A DNA stretch of 34,085 nucleotides from Sivonenia sp049582005 (GTDB lineage Bacteria; Cyanobacteriota; Cyanobacteriia; Gloeobacterales; PMM-0068): the NCBI GenBank assembly GCA_049582005.1, contig JBAUTB010000094.1, positions 1-34,085 on the forward strand. Reading direction: 5' to 3'. The stretch's first letter is position 1. Every line of letters begins with the position of its first letter. The translations under genes and the position numbers were made by a program. Below the pieces are notes generated by a model. That model searched no databases, had not been told where the DNA came from, and saw only the letters and a program-made list of their open reading frames with translations. Of this stretch, positions 7,486 to 16,155 are shown one piece after another.

Positions 7486-9123
7486 TCATATATAACAAGT
7501 TAACTCTCCTGCCCATTGGCTAAAAAGCATATTTTCTCGATAGTCCACAGGACAATCAATAATCGTAGGTACAGATTGTTCTAAGGCTGTTTTTAGAGTA
7601 GGAATGAATTCATCCACACAACTAACTCGATAACCAATAAGTCCCATACTTTCTGCTAATTTTACAAAATCAGGATTATTAAATTTAACAAAAGCCGATT
7701 GTTTGAACCTAATATTTTGTTTCCATTCAATAAGTCCATAGGCACCATCATTGAAAATCAAAGTGACAAAGGGAGTTCCTACCCGTGTAGCTGTTTCCAA
7801 CTCCTGCATGTTCATCATAAATCCGCCATCTCCCGTCACCGCAACCACGTTGCAATCAGGATGAACCATTTTTGCGGCAATGGCTCCAGGGATAGCAATC
7901 CCCATCGCAGCAAAGCCATTGGAAATTAAACAGGTGTTAGGATGATCGCAGTGATAGTGACGGGCCATCCACATCTTATGGGCACCGACATCGCTGATAA
8001 CAATATCTTTTCGACTCATCACGCTACGGAGATCATAGATGAGCTTTTGCGGCTTTATGGGAAATTCTTGATCCTCGGCATAGCGTTCATAATCGGCTCG
8101 AATTTCATCGCGCAATCCTAGGGCATAGGGATCTGCTTTTTCTTTGCGATTTGCATAGAGAAGAATTTGGTTTAAAGCTTGAGAAATATCTCCCAGCACT
8201 TCTACTTCTGGAATAAAACTACTATCAACTTCTGCCGCTAATTCAGCAATGTGAATAATTGGAATATTGCCTTCAGGATTCCATTTTTTAGGAGAATATT
8301 CTACCAAGTCATAGCCAATGGCAATCACCAAATCGGCTCTGTCAAAGCCACAGTTAATGTAATCTCGCTGTTGTAGTCCTACCGCCCATAAAGCGAGGGG
8401 ATGTTTGTAGGGGATAACCCCTTTACTCATGAAAGTGTTGGCTACAGGAATATTTAACTCGGTCGCAAACAGCGTCAGTGCCTTACTGGCACGAGCACGA
8501 ATCACTCCGTTACCCACTAAGATTAATGGATTTTCGGCGCGGGAAATAAGTTCTGCTGCTTGATGAATACTTTCAGGCGCAGGGTCCGTCATACTGTTGG
8601 GTCTTAGGGAAATAGGCTTTCCTGTGACCTTCATCGCAGCGACATCCTCTGGCAGGTCAATATGTACGGCGCCTGATTTTTCCGATTGAGCTATCCGAAA
8701 GGCCTTGCGAACTATTTCTGGTGTATTACCTGGACGGACAATTTGCGTACTCCACTTGGTGACGGGGGTAAACATAGTAACTAGGTCTAAATACTGATGG
8801 GTGCCTGCATACATCCGGTCCGTGCCTACTTGTCCGGTAATCGCTACTAAAGGAGCACAGTCAAGATTGGCGTCTGCAACACCGGTCATCAAATTGGTAG
8901 CCCCTGGTCCCAGAGTGGACAGACATACGCCCGCTTTCCCCGTTAAACGACCATAGACATCTGCCATAAAAGCAGCACCCTGTTCGTGGCGGGTAGTAAT
9001 AAATTGAATAGAAGAATTTCTGATCGCTTCTAATAGTTGAATATTTTCTTCGCCGGGCAGACCAAAAATATATTCGACTCCTTCATTTTCGAGACATTGT
9101 ACTAGTAACTCAGCTGTATTCAT
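7486..9123 (-). CDS. 2-oxoglutarate decarboxylase (acetolactate-synthase-like ThDP enzyme)
   Basis: Thiamine-diphosphate enzyme of the acetolactate synthase superfamily. In Synechococcus sp. PCC 7002 the homologous gene, next to a succinic semialdehyde dehydrogenase gene, encodes the 2-oxoglutarate decarboxylase that closes the cyanobacterial TCA cycle. Motifs seen: N-terminal FGLPGEEN, TTRHEQGAAFMAD with the ThDP-activating Glu47, and GDGGFMMNMQELETA through FNDGAYGLIEWKQ (ThDP/Mg site). The length is 545 residues from ATG 9123, which overlaps the SSADH stop as ATGA; an in-frame ATG at 9132 is also possible. Generic annotation would call it IlvB, but the partner gene argues for decarboxylation of 2-oxoglutarate to succinic semialdehyde. 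No small regulatory IlvH gene is near. Confidence 0.88.
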   Translation of the reverse strand: MNTAELLVQCLENEGVEYIFGLPGEENIQLLEAIRNSSIQFITTRHEQGAAFMADVYGRLTGKAGVCLSTLGPGATNLMTGVADANLDCAPLVAITGQVGTDRMYAGTHQYLDLVTMFTPVTKWSTQIVRPGNTPEIVRKAFRIAQSEKSGAVHIDLPEDVAAMKVTGKPISLRPNSMTDPAPESIHQAAELISRAENPLILVGNGVIRARASKALTLFATELNIPVANTFMSKGVIPYKHPLALWAVGLQQRDYINCGFDRADLVIAIGYDLVEYSPKKWNPEGNIPIIHIAELAAEVDSSFIPEVEVLGDISQALNQILLYANRKEKADPYALGLRDEIRADYERYAEDQEFPIKPQKLIYDLRSVMSRKDIVISDVGAHKMWMARHYHCDHPNTCLISNGFAAMGIAIPGAIAAKMVHPDCNVVAVTGDGGFMMNMQELETATRVGTPFVTLIFNDGAYGLIEWKQNIRFKQSAFVKFNNPDFVKLAESMGLIGYRVSCVDEFIPTLKTALEQSVPTIIDCPVDYRENMLFSQWAGELTCYI

Positions 9124-10487
9124 TGCACCCATACCGTCTTAATGTTTATAAATTCATGCATTCCTTGTACACTCAGTTCTCTACCATAACCAGAATTTTT
9201 GGTTCCCCCGAAGGGCAACCTAGGATCTGATTTAACCATGCCATTAATAAAGACAGAGCCTGCCTGTAATTTCTCAATCAATAATTGCTGCTCTTCAGAG
9301 TCTTGGGTCCAAGCACTAGAACCTAATCCAAAAGCAGTATCATTGGCTAACTGAAGGGCCTCCTGGATGTTTTTGACACGGAATAAACTGGCTACAGGGC
9401 CAAATAATTCTTCTGCATAGGCAGGACTATTTTTGGAGATATTCGTTAGAATCGTTGGCTCATAGTAGTTGCCCGATAGGGTAGTAAGGCGATGTCCACC
9501 TGTTAATAAAATAGCTCCTTTATAGAGGCTTTCTTGAACTTGCTTTTCTAAATCATCCAGAATTTGGGGTGTAGCTAAGGGACCCAAATCGGTTGTAGAG
9601 TCCATCGGGTTTCCTATCTTTAACCCTTGGAACTTTGCCACAAGCGCTTTCTCAAATGGCCCAGCAATTTTCTCAGTGACAATAAAACGTTTAGCAGCAA
9701 TGCAAGACTGACCATTATTGAGCATTCGAGCTTTGACGGCTGTGCTGACTGCCTGTTCTACATTGGCACTGTCTAGTACGATAAATGGGTCACTTCCCCC
9801 TAGTTCGAGGACTGTTTTTTTTAGGTGCTGTCCTGCCGTAGAGGCGATTTGGCGCCCTGCCGGTTCACTGCCGGTTAAGGTAACTGCTTTCACTCTAGGG
9901 TCTGCCACTAGCTTAGAGACTCTCTCTGCCGGAATCAGTAAGGTCTGAAATGCACCGGGTATGAATCCTGCTCGCTTGAGTACTTCTTCAATCGCAAGGG
10001 CACATTGAGGAACGTTGGAAGCATGTTTGAGCAAACCGACATTCCCTGCCATTAAGGCTGGGGCAGCAAAACGGAAGACCTGCCAATAAGGGAAGTTCCA
10101 AGGCATGACGGCCAGGACTATGCCGACTGGTTCAAAACGCACCCAACTCTTAGTCCCATCTGTGGATACCGGCATGTCGGCAAGAAACTGGGCACCATGC
10201 TCCGCATAGTAACGGCAGACCAAGGCACACTTCTCCACCTCTGCCATCGCAGAGGTATAGGTTTTGCCCATTTCGAGGGTGGCTAAAGCCGCTAGACGCG
10301 CACGGTCGTTCTCTAAAATTTCAGCAGCTCGATTCAACGACTCAGCTCGTTCTTGCAGGGAAGTCTGTTGATACTGTGTAAAGGTTTGCTGTGCTAGTTC
10401 AAGTTTTATTTCAACTTCAGTGTCCGTCAGTGCGTCAAATGTCTGGATTGTTTCTCCCGTTGCCGGGTTAACAGTAGCAATAACCAT
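9120..10487 (-). CDS. gabD: Succinic semialdehyde dehydrogenase
   Basis: Aldehyde dehydrogenase superfamily member (455 residues) oxidising succinic semialdehyde to succinate with NAD(P)+. Visible are VMPWNFPYWQVFR, the coenzyme-binding VTLTGSEPAGRQI, the general-base region VLELGGSDPFIVLD, the catalytic cysteine in NNGQSCIAAKRF, and LPFGGTKNSGYGREL near the C-terminus. These match the bacterial GabD/Sad branch and the enzyme of the cyanobacterial TCA bypass. It is the first gene of a two-gene minus-strand operon: its TGA overlaps the start of the 2-oxoglutarate decarboxylase gene. The upstream spacer before ATG 10487 shows only a weak AAAGAA ribosome-binding site. The assignment to this pathway rests mainly on the linked partner. 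Confidence 0.9.
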   Translation of the reverse strand: MVIATVNPATGETIQTFDALTDTEVEIKLELAQQTFTQYQQTSLQERAESLNRAAEILENDRARLAALATLEMGKTYTSAMAEVEKCALVCRYYAEHGAQFLADMPVSTDGTKSWVRFEPVGIVLAVMPWNFPYWQVFRFAAPALMAGNVGLLKHASNVPQCALAIEEVLKRAGFIPGAFQTLLIPAERVSKLVADPRVKAVTLTGSEPAGRQIASTAGQHLKKTVLELGGSDPFIVLDSANVEQAVSTAVKARMLNNGQSCIAAKRFIVTEKIAGPFEKALVAKFQGLKIGNPMDSTTDLGPLATPQILDDLEKQVQESLYKGAILLTGGHRLTTLSGNYYEPTILTNISKNSPAYAEELFGPVASLFRVKNIQEALQLANDTAFGLGSSAWTQDSEEQQLLIEKLQAGSVFINGMVKSDPRLPFGGTKNSGYGRELSVQGMHEFINIKTVWVQ

Positions 10488-10826
10488 CGTTCTTTAATAG
10501 CAAGGTACTTCTAGGTCTAACACATTCTGTCTCAACCTGGAAAGATAAAAACATCAAGTAGTTGGAGGAATCCTTGCCGAGGTTTATTAGAACACTTAGC
10601 ATCGCACCCCACAAATAGATGGATTCTAACCGCCTAAAGTTATCTGAATTTATGCTTACTTAGTAAATTAATATTAAAATCGAAAAATATTCCTATGGAA
10701 TCGAAATATTTTCTGTTGACAATTAATTTTTAACTTCTATAGTTGTGGTATTAAAAAACTGAAAAAGCTCTGCATAAGCTGCGTAAGGATTAAAGATAAG
10801 GACTTCTTAACTAAGGAGAAAAAAAT
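10488..10826. other. Divergent 339 bp spacer between SSADH and pstS genes
   Basis: The half next to pstS (about 10640-10750) is strongly AT-rich and contains the pstS promoter and a small palindrome. The half next to SSADH shows no convincing promoter for that operon. Two imperfect copies of ATCGAAA-(A)ATATT lie at about 10678-10690 and 10700-10710, flanking the palindrome. I do not see a convincing Pho-box series. Confidence 0.5.
10689..10743 (+). promoter_or_regulatory. pstS promoter with upstream palindrome
   Basis: TTGACA at 10716-10721 and TATAGT at 10738-10743 are separated by 16 bases, a near-consensus sigma-70 pair. The palindrome ATTCC-TAT-GGAAT at 10689-10701 ends 14 bases upstream of the -35 box, where an activator could sit. 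The predicted leader is about 75 bases and ends in AAGGAG before ATG 10827. No regulator can be named from this. Confidence 0.6.
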
Positions 10827-11921
10827 ATGATTGCAGATACTGTAAACAACCTGATCCGCTCCAAAACTTTTCTAATTGCTTTAACAGCAGCAGTGCTGGG
10901 GTTAGCCGCTTGTTCCAAACAGATCCAGAAGGGTAGTTTGACCCAGGCTGCCACTCAAATCCCTAGTTTAGGACAACAGATAGCTATTTCCCGATCAGGA
11001 GACGGAAGCATTCAGATTGATGGTTCCAGTACCGTGTTTCCAATAACAGCCGAGATCGCTAAACAATTTAACCAGACGAATGGCAATGCGATTCGAGCCG
11101 ACGTTGAAATTTCTGGAACAACAGGGGGCTTTAGAAAGTTCTGTGCTGGACAAACGGACATCAATGATGCTTCTCGTCCGATCACTCTGGAAGAGATGAA
11201 AGCTTGTGACCGAGCAGGCATCCGCTATTATGAACTTCCGGTCGCCTTTGATGCCCTGACTGTCGTGGTGAATCCCCAAAATACTTGGGCAAAAGACATT
11301 ACGGTCCAAGAACTCAAGAAAATTTGGGAACCATCCGCTCAGGGAAAAATCAAGAGTTGGAAACAGGTCCGGGCTTCCTATCCTGATAAACCCCTCAAAC
11401 TCTTTGGTCCAGATACAGACTCCGGCACCTATGACTACTTCAATGAAGTGACTATGGGCAAGAATCCTAGCCGGACTGACTATGTTGCCAGTGAGGATGA
11501 CAACATTTTAGTAAAGGGGATTAGCCAAGACCCCAATGCATTGGGCTATTTTGGCTTTGCTTATTATGAAGCGAAGCAGAACCAACTGAAAGCTCTGTCC
11601 GTGGATAATGGCAAAGAAGCGGTTCTACCCTCCCGTAAGGCTGTTGAGAAGAATCAGTATCAACCGCTGTCTCGCCCTCTGTTTATCTACGTGAATTATA
11701 AGTCCGTGCAAGACAAGCCAGAACTTGTTGCATTTGTTGACTTCTTCCTAAGGAATGCTAAGGAGTTGGTGAGCTCGATTGGTTACATTCCCTTGCCCGA
11801 GGAAGCTTATCACCTTCCGCAAACTCAATTTGCTTTCGGTAAAGTTGGGACGGTATTTGGAGGCAAACCCCAACCCAATTTGACGATTACTGAGTTGATG
11901 CACAAGGAGAAAACGTTTTAA
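10827..11921 (+). CDS. pstS: Phosphate ABC transporter substrate-binding lipoprotein PstS
   Basis: Periplasmic phosphate-binding protein. The 364-residue product opens with a lipoprotein signal (hydrophobic residues 14-27, lipobox LAAC, acylated Cys29). After it come IQIDGSSTVFPITAEIA and EISGTTGGFRKFCAGQTDI, the phosphate-binding signatures of the PstS/SphX family, and GPDTDSGTYDYFNEV, another ligand-binding loop. RBS is AAGGAG 8 bases before ATG. The transporter genes pstC, pstA and pstB are not beside it, so it is an orphan binding protein here. It could serve a transporter encoded elsewhere or act as an SphX-like high-affinity variant. Confidence 0.93.
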   Translation: MIADTVNNLIRSKTFLIALTAAVLGLAACSKQIQKGSLTQAATQIPSLGQQIAISRSGDGSIQIDGSSTVFPITAEIAKQFNQTNGNAIRADVEISGTTGGFRKFCAGQTDINDASRPITLEEMKACDRAGIRYYELPVAFDALTVVVNPQNTWAKDITVQELKKIWEPSAQGKIKSWKQVRASYPDKPLKLFGPDTDSGTYDYFNEVTMGKNPSRTDYVASEDDNILVKGISQDPNALGYFGFAYYEAKQNQLKALSVDNGKEAVLPSRKAVEKNQYQPLSRPLFIYVNYKSVQDKPELVAFVDFFLRNAKELVSSIGYIPLPEEAYHLPQTQFAFGKVGTVFGGKPQPNLTITELMHKEKTF

Positions 11922-11960
11922 TCGGACCTGTAGCAAGGAAGTGTGGGATTAAGCGTTTGC

Positions 11961-12662
11961 TTACTCAGCGGCTTGGGCGGCAGGACGCTTGCTATGACGA
12001 ATCCCTTCGATGGCTTTTGCGTAATCTGAGGTATTGAATACGGCAGAACCCGCCACAATCGCATTGGCTCCTGCTTCTAATACTTGCCAGGTGTTTTCCC
12101 CTTTGAGCCCGCCATCCACCTCAATCCAAGGGTCAAGTCCACGCTCATCGCACATAGCCCGCAACTTACGAATTTTAGGCACTACGTCAGGAATAAAGCT
12201 TTGACCGCCGAATCCAGGGTTGACCGACATGATCAAGATCAAGTCGCACAGAGGCAGTACGTACTCAATAAATTCTAAAGGGGTGCCAGGATTGAGTGAG
12301 ACCCCTGCCATTTTACCCAACTCGCGGATCTGACCGAGATTACGGTGTAGGTGGGGGCAAGCATTATGCTCTGCGTGCACGGTAATGATATCGGCACCTG
12401 CTTTGGCAAAGTCCTCTACATAACGCTCTGGTTCCACGATCATCAGATGTACATCTAGTGGCTTAGTGGTCACAGGGCGAATTGCTTTCACCACTAAGGG
12501 ACCAATCGTGATGTTCGGTACGAACCGACCATCCATCACATCCACATGAATCCAATCTGCCCCTGCTGCATCCACTGCCCGGATATCATCACCAAGACGA
12601 CTAAAATCCGCTGACAGAATAGATGGAGAAATTACTATCGGTTTTGTACTCGCTGTACCCAT
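11961..12662 (-). CDS. rpe: Ribulose-phosphate 3-epimerase
   Basis: Interconverts ribulose 5-phosphate and xylulose 5-phosphate in the Calvin cycle and pentose phosphate pathway. The TIM-barrel motifs are clear: ISPSILSADFSRLGD, WIHVDVMDGRFVPNIT with the metal ligands and catalytic Asp, DVHLMI, MSVNPGFGGQSF, IEVDGG (second catalytic Asp) and AGSAVF (phosphate binding). I start at ATG 12662 (234 residues), preceded by a GGGGGA element; a TTG at 12690-12692 would add ten residues. The C-terminus is extended by a short basic/Ala tail. The gene is convergent with pstS with 39 bases between them. Confidence 0.95.
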   Translation of the reverse strand: MGTASTKPIVISPSILSADFSRLGDDIRAVDAAGADWIHVDVMDGRFVPNITIGPLVVKAIRPVTTKPLDVHLMIVEPERYVEDFAKAGADIITVHAEHNACPHLHRNLGQIRELGKMAGVSLNPGTPLEFIEYVLPLCDLILIMSVNPGFGGQSFIPDVVPKIRKLRAMCDERGLDPWIEVDGGLKGENTWQVLEAGANAIVAGSAVFNTSDYAKAIEGIRHSKRPAAQAAE

Positions 12663-12755
12663 TGATTTGATCCCCCGTTTCCTGGTCCTCAATTACAAAG
12701 AGTGTAAAAGCTTTTCTGACATAAACACAAGCACCAGATTCTACCCAGGAGAACA

Positions 12756-13958
12756 ATGGCAGTAGGATATAGGGTGAATTATGCAATAACCACTATGCAA
12801 CGACGAATTTGGATCACCCTAGCCTGTTCATTCTGTCTGACCCTCACAGCATGCGGGGGAAATACCTCTGGGGAGGGCGCAAGTACTTCTGGTGGCGCAA
12901 CCACCGGAGGAGGGGGCGGCAAAATCTACATTGGACTAGCCACTCCGCTTTCTGGAGCTCAATCTGTATTTGGTGAAGACCAATTAAACGCCGCTAAACT
13001 GGCTGTAGAAGAGGCCAATGCTAAAGGGGGCATCAAAGGTAAGCAAGTTGAAATCGTAGAGGGAGACGATCAGGCAGACCCAAAACAGGCAGCCATTGTT
13101 GCTCAAAAATTAGTGAGTACGGAAGGATTGTTAGGGGTGGTCGGTCACTTCAATTCTGGATCTTCGATTCCTGCTTCTGCTACCTATAACCGCGCCGATT
13201 TGACGATGATTTCTCCAGGCAGTACCAATCCAAAGTTGACAGACCAAGGGTTTAAAAATGTCTTTAGGGTAGTCGGTCGCGATGACCAACAGGGTGAAGT
13301 TATTGGGAAGTTCGCCGTAGATACCCTGAAAGCCAAGGTCATTGCCATATTGCATGATAAAACTGCTTACGGTCAGGGGCTCGCAGAATTTTTTAGGAAA
13401 ACAGTGGAAGCGGATGGAGCCAAAGTAGTTTACTTCCAAGGAATTACTCAAGGAGATAAGGACTTTAGGGCAGTATTGACCAAAATTAAGGGGCTGAATC
13501 CTGACACCCTTTTCTTTGGAGGGGTTTTCACTGAGTCCGGTCTGATTGCTTCCCAAGCTAGACAGGTCGGTATCACTGCTAATTTCCTCAGTGGAGATGG
13601 TTCTAAAGAAGAGAGCTTTATCAAGACCTTAGGGGCTGATACCAGCAAGGTCTACATCAGCAGTGTTGCTCAGGTAAATAGTAAGGACTTCGGGACCTCC
13701 TATCAGAAGACCTATCAACGAGCTCCTGGTCCCTATGCTCCTTATGCCTATGATGCGACGCGAATTCTATTGGCGAGTATTGCCAAATCACCAGGGGATG
13801 CACTCCCAGACCGTAAAACCGTGATGGAGAACGTTGCCAAGACCAAAGACTTTCCTGGATTAGGCGGTCCTATCAACTTTGATAGCAAGGGAGACCCGGT
13901 GAAAGCACCTTTCCAAGTCTTCGTCATCAAGAATGGTGCTTTTGTCCCAGCACCTTAG
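12756..13958 (+). CDS. Branched-chain/neutral amino-acid-type ABC transporter substrate-binding lipoprotein
   Basis: Periplasmic-binding protein of the LivJ/LivK (Peripla_BP_6) family; NatB of cyanobacterial neutral amino acid transport is one relative. The mature part opens with KIYIGLATPLSGAQSVFGED, continues with AVEEANAKGGIKGKQVEIV, then VGHFNSGSSIPASATYN, and ends with a second lobe containing YAPYAYDATRILLASI. A lipobox LTAC precedes a Gly/Ser/Thr-rich linker. Two starts compete: ATG 12756 has an excellent AGGAG four bases away, while ATG 12795 gives a conventional 20-residue signal peptide. Permease and ATPase genes are absent nearby. The substrate cannot be deduced. Confidence 0.88.
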   Translation: MAVGYRVNYAITTMQRRIWITLACSFCLTLTACGGNTSGEGASTSGGATTGGGGGKIYIGLATPLSGAQSVFGEDQLNAAKLAVEEANAKGGIKGKQVEIVEGDDQADPKQAAIVAQKLVSTEGLLGVVGHFNSGSSIPASATYNRADLTMISPGSTNPKLTDQGFKNVFRVVGRDDQQGEVIGKFAVDTLKAKVIAILHDKTAYGQGLAEFFRKTVEADGAKVVYFQGITQGDKDFRAVLTKIKGLNPDTLFFGGVFTESGLIASQARQVGITANFLSGDGSKEESFIKTLGADTSKVYISSVAQVNSKDFGTSYQKTYQRAPGPYAPYAYDATRILLASIAKSPGDALPDRKTVMENVAKTKDFPGLGGPINFDSKGDPVKAPFQVFVIKNGAFVPAP

Positions 13959-14028
13959 TCTGATGACCAACTCCCTCGTTGGAATTCCTGATATTCACGG
14001 CAGACTTTATAGATTACAGACTAGAAGA

Positions 14029-15213
14029 TTAATAAGTTTGTCGTGCATTCTCCGTCACCAATTGATATATTTCGGCAGCAATTCTCTGGCTTGCCCCGGC
14101 AATGCCCATTCGTTCTAAACCGTTGTCTCTAAACAGTGCTAGCTTTTCAGGATTTTCTAAGGTTGTCCAAAGCTTATGTTTTAGTTCATTTGAATTTTGG
14201 CAGAGAAATACAGAGGGACCCAAGAGTCTGGTTTGGGCTTCTGCGAAAGCGAAGGTGAACTGGGGACCTTCTCCTGCAAAACTAAAAACGGGTTTACCCA
14301 TTCCTACACACTGTTCTGTTGCCGTCCCTGCCATTGCTATGGCAAAATCTGCACGCTGTAGCGCATCGGCAAAAAGCCCGCGCACCAGACAGACACTTAA
14401 ACTTCCTTTCTCCAGATAACCACCGATTGCGGTCGGGGTAAATCGCCAACCTAACTGAGCCAGTTCCTGGTCTTCTAAGGCTCCCGCTAAAGCACAAAGG
14501 TAGTGCAACTTGGGGGGGGCTTGTCCTCCAAGTTGTACCAATTGGCTCAAGAGGAGTTGTAAATTGCGGTAGGCTTCCGGGGGACGGGAGCCTGGCAAAA
14601 GGAGGCCGACGCGGCTGCTTTGAGGGATGCCTAACGTTTCAAAGTTAAATCCTTTTGGTTCCAAGCCATCCATCATCGGATTTCCCAGATAGTAGGCCCG
14701 TTCTATCTTTTTCTCTTTGAGATTGTTGGTGGTGATCTGATCACGGATAAAGACAGCCCGACACTTCGTGGAATTCATGAGCCAGCGGTCCCAAGGGTCG
14801 AAAACCGTTGGTTTCCCCCCAATGTAATAATCGGACTTAGCGGTAGCTACAAAGGCATAAGGCAATCCTGAAGCCCAAGCAAAAAGTTGGGCAACAATAT
14901 CTCCCACCGCCAGAATAAAGTCTCCGCTTTTTTGCCAGGTCTTGATAGCTTTCCACTGCTGAACCGTCAGTCCACCCAAGCCTCCTTGGAGATCCTTGAG
15001 CAGTTCCTTGCTATCCATGTAGACGAATCCACCGGACGGTAGCACTTTAGTAGGGCCAATAACTGGAATCCCCAGTTTTTCATAGGCTTCCCCTAGTCCC
15101 ACAATCGGTAGAGCAGAAAGGGTGATTGGATAGTGACGCAGATATTCCAAGATGCGCACGGCTACTTGATCTTCGCCGTGACCATTACTAATACAAAGAA
15201 CTTTGGTCTGCAT
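14029..15213 (-). CDS. Lipid-A-disaccharide synthase-related protein (cyanobacterial, LpxB-like)
   Basis: A 394-residue protein of the cyanobacterial LpxB-related family. It starts VLCISNGHGEDQVAVRIL, a nucleotide-sugar glycosyltransferase-like N-terminus. It contains VAQLFAWASGLPYAFVATAK, GLLLPGSRPPEAYRNL (MurG/LpxB-like second domain entry) and GTATEQCVGMGKPVFSFAGEGPQFT near the C-terminus, where LpxB and MurG bind UDP-sugar. The family is distinct from true LpxB and its reaction has not been established to my knowledge. ATG 15213 lies 18 bases from the divergent hydrolase gene start. It converges with the binding-protein gene across 70 bases that show no strong terminator. Confidence 0.85.
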   Translation of the reverse strand: MQTKVLCISNGHGEDQVAVRILEYLRHYPITLSALPIVGLGEAYEKLGIPVIGPTKVLPSGGFVYMDSKELLKDLQGGLGGLTVQQWKAIKTWQKSGDFILAVGDIVAQLFAWASGLPYAFVATAKSDYYIGGKPTVFDPWDRWLMNSTKCRAVFIRDQITTNNLKEKKIERAYYLGNPMMDGLEPKGFNFETLGIPQSSRVGLLLPGSRPPEAYRNLQLLLSQLVQLGGQAPPKLHYLCALAGALEDQELAQLGWRFTPTAIGGYLEKGSLSVCLVRGLFADALQRADFAIAMAGTATEQCVGMGKPVFSFAGEGPQFTFAFAEAQTRLLGPSVFLCQNSNELKHKLWTTLENPEKLALFRDNGLERMGIAGASQRIAAEIYQLVTENARQTY

Positions 15214-15231
15214 CGGGCTATTTTAAAACCT

Positions 15232-15870
15232 ATGCGTTATTTTTATCTGCACGGTTTTGCTTCGGGTCCAGGGACGGTCAAAGGTCAATACTATCGCGCT
15301 CGGTTCGCTGAGCAAGGTATTCCTTTAATTTTGCCAGATCTCAATGATGGCGATTTTGAACATATCAATCTCACCCGGCAACTCGCCGTCATTCAGAAAG
15401 CGCTGGGGAATAGCCCAGAACCCGTGACGCTCTTAGGGTCCAGCCTTGGGGGATTGCTGGCTGTCTTAACCGCTATCCAAGATGACCGTGTGCAGCAGCT
15501 TGTGTTGTTAGCGCCTGCCTTTCAGTTCTTTGCCCGTTGGTTTGCCAGTGCTCCTCCAGACTTTCTGTTGGCATGGAAAGAAGCAAACTACACCGAAGTC
15601 TTTCATTATGGATATCGAAAAATCTGCCGTTTGCACTATGACATCTTGACGGATGCGGTTCAGTATGACGAAGAATCCTTGGCCCGCTCTGTACCAACCC
15701 TTATTTTTCATGGCACAAAAGATGATGTGGTGCCTTATGGGTTGAGTGAAAAATTTAGTGCAACTAGGCCTTGGGTTAAACTGGTCCTTATGGATAGTGA
15801 CCATCAGCTAACAGACGTGCTAGAGACACTGTGGCAAAAAACGGCTGCCTTTTTAAAGGTATTACTTTAA
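15232..15870 (+). CDS. YqiA/YcfP-type alpha/beta-fold hydrolase
   Basis: A 212-residue single-domain hydrolase. MRYFYLHGFASGPGTVKG is the family's N-terminal oxyanion-loop signature, LLGSSLGGLLA contains the nucleophile Ser in a GxSxxG elbow, and a His in LMDSDHQLTD completes a likely triad with an Asp near TKDDVVPYG. The family includes E. coli YqiA esterase; the substrate is unknown. I choose ATG 15232; an upstream in-frame codon at 15133 would run into the divergent neighbour's coding sequence. The two genes may share an 18-base divergent promoter gap or be read from promoters inside each other. Confidence 0.85.
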   Translation: MRYFYLHGFASGPGTVKGQYYRARFAEQGIPLILPDLNDGDFEHINLTRQLAVIQKALGNSPEPVTLLGSSLGGLLAVLTAIQDDRVQQLVLLAPAFQFFARWFASAPPDFLLAWKEANYTEVFHYGYRKICRLHYDILTDAVQYDEESLARSVPTLIFHGTKDDVVPYGLSEKFSATRPWVKLVLMDSDHQLTDVLETLWQKTAAFLKVLL

Positions 15871-16084
15871 GTATCTAACTTTATTAATCCAAGCGGTAAT
15901 GCTTCCTCTGGCATGAATTTTCGAGGTTATATCTGATTGTGCAAAATGCTCTGATAATAACTACGAGGTTTTACAGTCATGTTCCCAATTTTGTTATTAT
16001 TTTTCAGTGCATACACATAGTGACATCTTTCTTAAAGTAGATATATTAGTAAAGTATTACCTGCATAAGACTTGATGAAAGTTG

Positions 16085-16110
16085 CAGGTACCTGTACGTA
16101 GATATACGTA
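16085..16110. repeat. Adjacent palindromes upstream of the GAF gene
   Basis: CAGGTACCTG (16085-16094), a perfect 10-base palindrome, abuts TACGTA-GATA-TACGTA (16095-16110), two copies of a 6-base palindrome. The block sits 45 bases before ATG 16156 in a 285-base spacer that otherwise shows no clear feature. It could be an operator pair or a hairpin in the leader. Confidence 0.4.
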
Positions 16111-16155
16111 TGGCAGATTCTTCCATCGCTGTCGTTTTTAGTTGGACCTATTTTT

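Noticed and set aside
10740..10826. TTAACT-like repeats suggesting Pho boxes before pstS
   Set aside because: Spacing does not give the three 8-base repeats with 3-base gaps expected of a cyanobacterial Pho box.
13131..13556. A 141-codon minus-strand frame inside the binding-protein gene
   Set aside because: Shadow of a well-supported gene; composition unlike a real protein.
13968..13983. Small CCAAC-GTTGG hairpin between two convergent genes
   Set aside because: Only five base pairs and no T-run on either strand; not convincing as a bidirectional terminator.
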